This document shows, in pieces, positions 1-4,908 of a stretch of 5,942 nt of DNA (its first letter is position 1; each line of letters begins with the position of its first letter). The notes under the pieces are model-generated. The model saw only the letters and a list, made by a program, of their open reading frames with translations. It was not told the DNA's origin and made no database searches. Source of the stretch: Desulfobacterales bacterium (GTDB taxonomy: Bacteria; Desulfobacterota; Desulfobacteria; Desulfobacterales; Desulfosalsimonadaceae); assembly GCA_018399455.1 (NCBI GenBank), contig JAGYOT010000134.1:1-5942 (forward strand), given 5' to 3'. The position numbers and the translations under genes were made by a program.

Positions 1-2
1 GA

Positions 3-491
3 GAAGCCGTGTTTGATATTCTCGACCGTTCCCTTGACGGAGCTCGGACGCTGGACCTCTATGCCGGGACCGGCGCCTTCGGCCTGGAGTCCCTGAGCCG
101 CGGGGCCGCACATGCGGTATTTATCGATACCGACGTCCGGGCCGTATCGACCATTCAAAAAAACATCCGGATGCTCGGCGTAGAAAAACAAACGCGCTGT
201 ATCCGTTGGGATATCGCCAAAAACTTAAAATGCATCCAGCCGGCCCAATCCCGGTTTGATCTGGTTTTCATGGATCCCCCCTATGAGCGGGGCGTAATTC
301 TGGAATCCTTACGGCATCTGCTCATAAGCCAGTGCCTTGCCCCCGGGGCGCGCGTGGTTGTTGAATACGGAATCAAAAGTGCCTTTCCTGAAGTGCTGCC
401 AGCCGCCTTTGCAACGGCCGAACAACGCAAATACGGAAAATCCCTTGTGACCTTTCTTGATTATATGATAGGAGAAGCTACTCTGTCTTAA
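3..491 (+). CDS. rsmD: 16S rRNA (guanine(966)-N(2))-methyltransferase RsmD, 5' end cut by window
   Basis: RsmD methylates the exocyclic amine of G966 in 16S rRNA on the assembling 30S subunit, using S-adenosylmethionine. The reading frame is already open at base 3 (Glu-Ala-Val-Phe-Asp-Ile-Leu). This matches the family's REAVFNIL stretch, so the GTG at 9 is an internal valine codon and the true start lies before the window. About 35 N-terminal residues should be missing. Counting from the codon at 9, residues 15-33 (LDLYAGTGAFGLESLSRGA) form the SAM-binding loop. DPPY at 89-92 is the catalytic motif of N2-guanine methyltransferases, and KYGKSLVTFL near 141-150 is the usual C-terminal strand. 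The stop is TAA at 489-491. coaD follows 74 bases downstream on the same strand, a common bacterial pairing. The visible part is intact, with no frameshift. Confidence 0.93.
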   Translation, partial: EAVFDILDRSLDGARTLDLYAGTGAFGLESLSRGAAHAVFIDTDVRAVSTIQKNIRMLGVEKQTRCIRWDIAKNLKCIQPAQSRFDLVFMDPPYERGVILESLRHLLISQCLAPGARVVVEYGIKSAFPEVLPAAFATAEQRKYGKSLVTFLDYMIGEATLS

Positions 492-509
492 CGCAAACGT
501 CAATTCTTA

Positions 510-539
510 GCCGAACCGGCCTCTCCCCTTGCAGGGAGA
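510..539 (+). other. Two tandem short hairpins between rsmD and coaD
   Basis: Within the 74-base gap, GCCG (510-513) pairs with CGGC (517-520) over a 3-base loop. One base later TCTCCC (522-527) pairs with GGGAGA (534-539) over a 6-base loop. No run of T follows on the plus strand and none follows on the minus strand, so these are not ordinary intrinsic terminators. They could act as an mRNA stability or processing element between two genes with different expression needs. They end 12 bases before the coaD ribosome binding site. The pairing is seen in the sequence; any function is inference. Confidence 0.4.
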
Positions 540-551
540 ACGCATTGAAAC

Positions 552-561
552 AAGGATGGAG
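552..561 (+). promoter_or_regulatory. Ribosome binding site of coaD, fixes the start at 566
   Basis: AAGGA at 552-556 lies 9 bases before the ATG at 566, and GGAG at 558-561 gives a second, closer match. A frame-open TTG at 545 lies upstream of this site and would place the Shine-Dalgarno inside the coding region. The ATG at 566 also gives exactly the family N-terminus, MKRTAVYPGSFDP. Confidence 0.7.
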
Positions 562-565
562 AAAA

Positions 566-1060
566 ATGAAGCGAACGGCGGTATACCCCGGATCCTTTGA
601 TCCCGTAACCAATGGACATCTGGATATCATTCATCGCGGCCTGAAGATTTTTGACCAGATCATCGTAACCATCCTGGACAACCCGGCCAAAAAAACACTT
701 TTCACAGTTGAGGAACGGATCTGGCTGCTGAAAGAGTCTCTGGGGGACATCGAGCGCATAGAAGTGGATTCCTATAACGGCCTTCTGGTCGATTATGCCC
801 AGAAACGCCAGGCCCATGCACTCTTGCGCGGAATGCGGGCAGTATCCGACTTTGAATATGAATTTCAGATGGCGCTCATGAACCGGAGATTAAACCGGGA
901 AGTGCAGACTGTTTTTTTGATGACCGGGCTTCGCTGGATTTTTACCAGCTCCTCCATTATCAAAGAAGCGGCCCAGTTCGGAGGCGATATTGAAAGCATG
1001 GTCCCTCCGGTAGTCCAGAAAAAGCTTCAGGAAAAATTCGGTCATCCCGCAAAGCCTTAA
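566..1060 (+). CDS. coaD: Phosphopantetheine adenylyltransferase
   Basis: CoaD transfers AMP from ATP to 4'-phosphopantetheine, giving dephospho-CoA and pyrophosphate. It is the fourth step of coenzyme A synthesis and cytosolic; family members are hexamers. The 164-residue length is normal (family about 160-170). Visible motifs are YPGSFDPVTNGH at 7-18, containing the nucleotidyltransferase TxGH with His18, and the lysine pair at 42-43. RGMRAVSDFEYE at 88-99 carries Arg88 and Arg91, and TSSSIIKE at 127-134 is the family's ISSTxxR-like ATP-binding motif. GGDIESMVPPVV at 139-150 completes the C-terminal signature. It follows rsmD on the same strand and is probably transcribed with it. The TAA stop at 1058-1060 overlaps the stop of the convergent DUF368 gene. 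An upstream TTG at 545 is in frame but is not favoured, because it lacks a ribosome binding site and adds residues unlike the family. Confidence 0.97.
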   Translation: MKRTAVYPGSFDPVTNGHLDIIHRGLKIFDQIIVTILDNPAKKTLFTVEERIWLLKESLGDIERIEVDSYNGLLVDYAQKRQAHALLRGMRAVSDFEYEFQMALMNRRLNREVQTVFLMTGLRWIFTSSSIIKEAAQFGGDIESMVPPVVQKKLQEKFGHPAKP

Positions 1061-2037
1061 TGCCAGGTTTTTGCCTCAGATAATTTTTCCAGGCCAATCA
1101 CAGCGACAAAGCCGACCGCCATCAGTCCGAAGGCAGATAACACACCGGCATCGAAAGACTCCGGCATTATGTTGTGTTCATATAGCACTCGCAGTTCACC
1201 GCCGATAATCTTTGCCTGAACGACCTCCTTCCAGGGCCATACTTTTCTTAGCGAACCCACCATCAGACCTGTCAGAAAGGCCAACGTGGAATTAGGAAAA
1301 GCATCCAACAGGTATTTTAAAATCCGGGAGAAGCCGGCGAGCCCAATTGCGCAGCCGGCTGCAAACACGGCGATAATACCTGTGTTCACCGGATCAAAGG
1401 GGTTCTTGAGGGTTGCCGTGATAAATTCATACTTGCCCAGAATCAGCAGGATAAAGGCCCCGCTCAAACCCGGCAGAATCATGGCGCATATGGCAATCAT
1501 GCCGGACAAAAATATAAAGCCGGGAGTTTCCGGGGTCGCCGTAGGCACGAGGTCAACAATATGAAAGGCGGCAGCCGCTCCTGCAAAAAATGAAATCGAA
1601 ACCGCCACCCCCCAACGCTTTACTTTGCGCCCGACCACCCAGATGGAAGCCACGATCAGGCCGAAAAACAGACTGGCTGTCAACTGCGGATAATGATGCA
1701 GGAGATAGTTCATGAGACGGGCGAGGCTTACCACCGCTACAGCAATGCCGCAAAACAGAGCAAGCAGAAACCGGACATGAAGCTCGGCGACAGCCGCCTT
1801 GATATCCAGGTGAAGCAGACGGTCGCACATTCTTACGTTAACGGATTTAACAGCTGCCAGCAGACGGTCGTATATACCGGTAATAAGCGCGATGGTGCCT
1901 CCGGATACGCCGGGTACCGTGTCCGCGGCTCCCATGCAGATACCTTTTAAGGCCAGAAAAAGCACCTGTTTCAATGTCTGTGGCCCCGGGCTGTTGAAAA
2001 ATGCTTCCCGCCAGGATTCCGGGGACTTCTCGGTCAT
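1057..2037 (-). CDS. DUF368 integral membrane protein, PopT-type polyprenyl-phosphate transporter
   Basis: This is a polytopic inner-membrane protein of the DUF368 family. Members studied in Gram-positive bacteria and Vibrio (PopT) are reported to return undecaprenyl phosphate, the lipid carrier for peptidoglycan and other glycans, to the cytoplasmic face. That role is carried over here from the family. The ATG at 2037 gives 326 residues; a GTG at 2049 would add four. The family signature ADTVPGVSGGT is at 38-48, and a second, degenerate copy, ILPGLSG, at 187-193. Another pair, YLLHHYPQLTASLFFGLIVAS (111-131) and YLLDAFPNSTLAFLTGLMVGS (242-262), shows that the protein is two related halves. 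About eight to nine hydrophobic stretches are visible. The start ATG overlaps the pcm stop as ATGA, so the gene should be translated by coupling to pcm. Its TAA stop overlaps the coaD stop, leaving no 3' spacer. No symbol is given because orthology to a named member was not tested. Confidence 0.9.
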   Translation of the reverse strand: MTEKSPESWREAFFNSPGPQTLKQVLFLALKGICMGAADTVPGVSGGTIALITGIYDRLLAAVKSVNVRMCDRLLHLDIKAAVAELHVRFLLALFCGIAVAVVSLARLMNYLLHHYPQLTASLFFGLIVASIWVVGRKVKRWGVAVSISFFAGAAAAFHIVDLVPTATPETPGFIFLSGMIAICAMILPGLSGAFILLILGKYEFITATLKNPFDPVNTGIIAVFAAGCAIGLAGFSRILKYLLDAFPNSTLAFLTGLMVGSLRKVWPWKEVVQAKIIGGELRVLYEHNIMPESFDAGVLSAFGLMAVGFVAVIGLEKLSEAKTWH

Positions 2038-2693
2038 GATTCGGCCCACCCGTGCTCGCCCACCAGTTTCACAAAGCGGCAGCCACCGAGCCGGGTTTGA
2101 TGGATTCCCTTTTCGTCCCGGTATAGCTTGATCAGTTCCTGGGAAAAGGACTGGCCCACCGGAATGACCATCCGGCCCCCCAAAGCCAGCTGATCCACGA
2201 GGGTTTTAGGAATTTCCGGAGCTCCTGCGGTGACCAGAATGGCATCAAAGGGGCTTTCCTCGCGCCAGCCCATCGTGCCGTCGGAATACCGGGTGACGAT
2301 GTTCATATACTTCAACTGATCAAAGACGCTTCGGGCCTGAATATAAAGGGTGCGTTTTTTTTCAACCGTGTAGACCCGATAGACAATTTCGGCCAGCACG
2401 GCTGCCTGGTAGCCGGAACCGGTACCGATCTCTAGGACCCGATCCTCCGAGTCAACCTGCAGCGCCTGGGTCATCAGAGCGACAATGTAAGGCTGGGAGA
2501 TGGTCTGCTGCTCCCCGATGGGCAGCGGGTGATCAGAATAAGCCTGGTCCATCAGGGCATCGCTCACAAACATGTGGCGGGGAACGCGGCGCATGGCTGC
2601 CAGAACTGCGGTATCCGTGATGCCGCGGGCCTCAATCTGGTTTTTCACCATGGATTCCCGCAGGCGCTGATATTTTCTTGAATCATATTCCAT
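2034..2693 (-). CDS. pcm: Protein-L-isoaspartate O-methyltransferase
   Basis: Pcm methylates the abnormal alpha-carboxyl of L-isoaspartyl residues in aged proteins, using SAM, and so starts their conversion back to aspartate. It is soluble and cytosolic. The 219-residue protein has QTISQPYIVALMT at 63-75, the family substrate and catalytic segment. The SAM loop LEIGTGSGYQAAVL is at 87-100, the ribose-binding acidic strand end VEK at 110-112, FDAILVTAGAPEIP at 149-162, and GGRMVIPVG at 172-180. The C-terminal RFVKLVGEHGW (206-216) resembles the archaeal and delta-proteobacterial form more than the shorter E. coli one. An in-frame TAA at 2703-2705 fixes the longest start at ATG 2693, which has no clear Shine-Dalgarno. 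A second ATG at 2651 (MVKNQIEARG) is preceded by CGGGA and would still keep the whole domain. The gene is first of a two-gene minus-strand unit with the DUF368 gene. Confidence 0.95.
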   Translation of the reverse strand: MEYDSRKYQRLRESMVKNQIEARGITDTAVLAAMRRVPRHMFVSDALMDQAYSDHPLPIGEQQTISQPYIVALMTQALQVDSEDRVLEIGTGSGYQAAVLAEIVYRVYTVEKKRTLYIQARSVFDQLKYMNIVTRYSDGTMGWREESPFDAILVTAGAPEIPKTLVDQLALGGRMVIPVGQSFSQELIKLYRDEKGIHQTRLGGCRFVKLVGEHGWAES

Positions 2694-2914
2694 TATATGA
2701 ATTTATGTAACAATTCGTTTATGACCCGTCAAGCGAATTAGCTGGGCTTTATATTCCGCCATTCCCGCATCTTGCGCATGGGGAGGGGACAGCCGGGTGA
2801 AAAATATCTTGTCTTTGCCGCCGATTCCTTTTAGGTTAAGCGAAATCCATAGGATTCACGGTTCTTTTTCCGGCTTCCCCGTCACGGCCGCTTTGCAGGG
2901 AAACAACCACAGAC
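2694..2914. other. Divergent intergenic region between pcm and the potassium channel gene
   Basis: This 221-base stretch is the only long non-coding part of the window and must hold the start signals for both divergent units. It begins AT-rich next to pcm and becomes GC-rich. A weak hairpin is visible around 2764-2783 (CCC-G-CAT pairing with ATGGGG across a 7-base loop). A 5-base inverted repeat AATCC/GGATT with a 3-base spacer lies at 2844-2856. TTGTCT at 2809-2814 is a possible plus-strand -35, but no convincing -10 follows. I do not recognise a riboswitch or a sigma-54 site. Confidence 0.5.
2704..2732 (-). promoter_or_regulatory. Candidate sigma-70 type promoter for pcm-DUF368
   Basis: On the minus strand TTGACG (2732-2727) is a five-of-six match to the -35 consensus. 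Seventeen bases on, TACATA (2709-2704) is a weak -10, in the most AT-rich part of the gap. Transcription would start near 2697, only a few bases before ATG 2693. That geometry would mean a nearly leaderless pcm message, or use of the internal ATG at 2651. The -10 match is poor, so this is a suggestion only. Confidence 0.3.
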
Positions 2915-3940
2915 ATGGACAGCATTCGACATATCAGCATCTCCATCGGCCTGTTAATCATCTTTTTGATCGGGGGCTCCGCCGGCTATATGATCATCGA
3001 GGGCTGGTCGTGCATAGACTCCCTTTATATGACGGTGATCACCATGAGCACTGTGGGGTACAAGGAGGTTCATGAAATCAGTGGGCCTGGCCGCATCTTC
3101 ACCATGCTGCTGGTCGTCTCCGGCGTGGCTTATTTTCTTTATGTGGCAGGGATTCTGGTTCAGGCCATGGTTGAGGGCCGGGTCCGCATCATCCTCGGGA
3201 GGCGAAAATTGAACAGGAAAATCGATCGCCTGAAGAACCACTATATCGTATGTGGCTACGGCCGCATCGGGCGGGTACTCTGCAACAACCTTCAGGAACA
3301 TCCCATAATCGATCTGGTTGCCGTTGAGAGCAATCCGGATGCGATTGCGCACATGGAGAAGGATGACATCCTTTATATATCCGGCGATGCCGCTGATGAA
3401 GAAACCCTGAAAAAGGCCGGCATAAAACGGGCAAAGGGCCTGGTTGCCGCGCTGGGTACGGACACGGACAATGTTTTTCTTGTGCTGACCGCCAGGCAGC
3501 TCAATCCGCATATTATGATCATGGCCAGGGCCAGTACCAAGGGAGCGAAATCAAAGCTCATTGCCGCCGGCGCCAACCGTGTGGAGTCGCCTTATGATAT
3601 CGGTGCGGTCAGCATGGCCCAGCGCCTGCTTCGACCATCGGTGAGTTCGTTTCTCGATCTTGTTTTTGCCTATAACCATAAGGATATCCAGATGGATGAA
3701 ATCCCGGTGAATCCGACCTCGCCGCTGGCCAATGTCATGCTCAAGGATTCGGGCATCCGCCAGAAATACAACCTGATTATTATCGCAGTCAAAAAACCCA
3801 ATGGCTCCATGCTGTTTAACCCTTCCTTTGAAACTGTAATCCAGGGTGGCGATACCGTCATTGCCATGGGAAAAACCGAAGGCCTCAAAGAGCTTGAGAG
3901 CGTTCTTTTGCCAGGAAAGATCAACCATGAAATGGATTGA
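2915..3940 (+). CDS. Two-helix potassium channel with RCK (TrkA_N/TrkA_C) domain and variant filter
   Basis: This is a likely ligand-gated K+ channel subunit of the MthK/GsuK/Kch-like class, acting as a tetramer in the inner membrane. Of 341 residues, helix 1 is about 8-28, the pore loop and filter about 36-52, and helix 2 about 61-86. The cytoplasmic RCK/TrkA_N domain starts near 108 with IVCGYGRIG (111-119), a GxGxxG Rossmann motif. Glu139 in VAVESNPD is placed to bind an NAD-type ribose. YISGDAADEETLKKAGI follows, as is usual in the family. A TrkA_C domain covers roughly the last 80 residues, ending in QGGDTVIAMG. The filter reads TVGYKE at 46-51: Lys50 stands where K+ channels carry the second glycine of GYG. 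ATG 2915 has only a weak, distant AGGG at 2897-2900, but homologues begin at a comparable point just before helix 1. The 3' end overlaps prmA by 14 bases. A non-K+-selective or regulatory role cannot be excluded. Confidence 0.88.
   Translation: MDSIRHISISIGLLIIFLIGGSAGYMIIEGWSCIDSLYMTVITMSTVGYKEVHEISGPGRIFTMLLVVSGVAYFLYVAGILVQAMVEGRVRIILGRRKLNRKIDRLKNHYIVCGYGRIGRVLCNNLQEHPIIDLVAVESNPDAIAHMEKDDILYISGDAADEETLKKAGIKRAKGLVAALGTDTDNVFLVLTARQLNPHIMIMARASTKGAKSKLIAAGANRVESPYDIGAVSMAQRLLRPSVSSFLDLVFAYNHKDIQMDEIPVNPTSPLANVMLKDSGIRQKYNLIIIAVKKPNGSMLFNPSFETVIQGGDTVIAMGKTEGLKELESVLLPGKINHEMD
3913..3916 (+). promoter_or_regulatory. Ribosome binding site of prmA inside the channel gene, fixes the start at 3927
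   Basis: AGGA lies 10 bases before ATG 3927, within the last codons of the channel gene. The same frame is open back to an ATG at 3846, but those 27 extra codons lie wholly within the channel gene and give a low-complexity, non-family peptide. Starting at 3927 gives MKWIEAKVVI, a typical PrmA N-terminus. Confidence 0.6.
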
Positions 3941-4874
3941 AGCAAAAGTCGTTATCGATTATTCGCTTTATCAGGATATGGATATCGCCATCTCCCTGGT
4001 ATCCGACATTTACTATGATCTCGGGCTAAACGGCGTCACCGTCGAGTCCCCGGAATACGAACCGGATATCGACTGGGCGCCCGATGCTGTGGAGATGCCG
4101 GAACACTATTCGGTTATGGGCTATTTTTCCAAAAATGAACAACTGGCTGAAAACCGCCGGAGCCTGGAATCCGCCCTGAGCCGAATCAACGAAAAAAACG
4201 GGATCATCACCCGACTGATATATTCGGATGTGGATGAAGAGGACTGGGCGGAGTCATGGAAAAAATTTTTTTATCCCAGGAGAATCTCTGATCGTTTTGT
4301 CATCAAGCCCACCTGGCAGGCGTATAAAGCCGCCCCCGAAGAAGAAGTGTTGGAAATTGATCCGGGCATGGCATTTGGCACCGGCACCCACCCTACAACC
4401 AGACTCTGCATCCAGCTCATGGAGCTCTATTTCAAGCCGGGGGATTCCTTTCTGGATGTCGGCACCGGCTCCGGCATTCTGATGATTGCCGCAGATCGAC
4501 TCGGCGCCGCCCGCATGACGGGAACTGACAAAGACCCGGATGCAGTGGCAATTGCGATGGAAAACCTGGCCCAGAACGCCATTGCCCCGGACAAATACAG
4601 GGTGCTGACCGGCAACTTAAACGCTAAGGTAAGTGCCCGGTTCGACATTATTGCGGCCAATATCCTGGCGGAGGTGATCCTGCCCTTCATCCGGGAAATC
4701 CCGGCACTGCTGTCCCCGAACGGGATTTTCATCTGCTCCGGCATTATCGGGGACAAACGGCAGTGGATCGCAGACGAACTGGCAAAACAACACCTAACGA
4801 TCTACGAAGTCCGAACGGAAGAGGACTGGGTCGCTTTTGCGGCCGGCCTTAAAAAAACACCTCGGGGCGTTTAA
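3927..4874 (+). CDS. prmA: Ribosomal protein L11 methyltransferase
   Basis: PrmA trimethylates lysines and the N-terminus of ribosomal protein L11, using SAM in the cytosol. The chosen start gives 315 residues, slightly longer than the E. coli protein (293). Residues 1 to about 100 form the N-terminal L11-recognition domain, followed by the conserved linker EEDWAESWKKFF (104-115). The catalytic domain holds the family signature DPGMAFGTGTHPTT at 145-158 and the SAM loop FLDVGTGSG at 175-183. Asp201 follows the second strand, and ANILAEVI is at 244-251, where the family's N-[IL]-L motif replaces NPPY. EEDWVAF near the C-terminus (298-304) is also typical. The first 14 bases overlap the channel gene, suggesting coupled translation. 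prmA is essentially a housekeeping gene, so its pairing with the channel probably reflects shared transcription only. The stop is TAA at 4872-4874, 13 bases before the opposing terminator. Confidence 0.96.
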   Translation: MKWIEAKVVIDYSLYQDMDIAISLVSDIYYDLGLNGVTVESPEYEPDIDWAPDAVEMPEHYSVMGYFSKNEQLAENRRSLESALSRINEKNGIITRLIYSDVDEEDWAESWKKFFYPRRISDRFVIKPTWQAYKAAPEEEVLEIDPGMAFGTGTHPTTRLCIQLMELYFKPGDSFLDVGTGSGILMIAADRLGAARMTGTDKDPDAVAIAMENLAQNAIAPDKYRVLTGNLNAKVSARFDIIAANILAEVILPFIREIPALLSPNGIFICSGIIGDKRQWIADELAKQHLTIYEVRTEEDWVAFAAGLKKTPRGV

Positions 4875-4886
4875 TCCCAACTGTTC

Positions 4887-4908
4887 AAAAATTGAAGCGG
4901 CGGCTTCA
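4887..4908 (-). terminator. Intrinsic terminator of the YibQ-like gene, containing its stop codon
   Basis: Read on the minus strand, TGAAGC (4908-4903) pairs with GCTTCA (4898-4893) over the loop CGCC, and is followed by ATTTTT (4892-4887). This is a 6-bp stem plus T-tract, a short but standard intrinsic terminator. The first three bases of the stem are the TGA stop codon of the gene. An outer helix TGTTC/GAACA (4882-4886 with 4909-4913) would flank it with a 6-base bulge. On the plus strand the hairpin has no T-run, so it is not an obvious terminator for prmA. Confidence 0.65.

Noticed and set aside
545..565. 7-codon N-terminal extension of coaD to TTG 545
   Set aside because: The extension covers the ribosome binding site itself and adds residues not seen in the family.
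500..817. Minus-strand 105-codon ORF opposite coaD and the rsmD-coaD gap
   Set aside because: It has no recognisable domain and is explained as a shadow of coaD on the other strand.
2844..2856. Inverted repeat AATCC-ATA-GGATT upstream of the channel gene, as an operator
   Set aside because: Five-base arms are expected by chance in a region this size, and no regulator or second copy supports it.
2797..3075. Plus-strand 92-codon ORF with GTG start and good AGGGGA upstream
   Set aside because: Its second half is a frame-shifted, His/Arg-rich shadow of the channel gene and its first half has no recognisable domain. The channel in the overlapping frame is clearly real.
3072..3212. 46-codon out-of-frame ORF after a perfect AAGGAGGT inside the channel gene
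   Set aside because: It is Ser/Trp/Ala-rich and without family resemblance. The Shine-Dalgarno-like bases are forced largely by the filter codons, so it is not annotated as a gene.
3846..3926. 27-codon N-terminal extension of prmA to ATG 3846
   Set aside because: It lies fully inside the channel gene and does not resemble PrmA, while ATG 3927 has a ribosome binding site and gives the family N-terminus.
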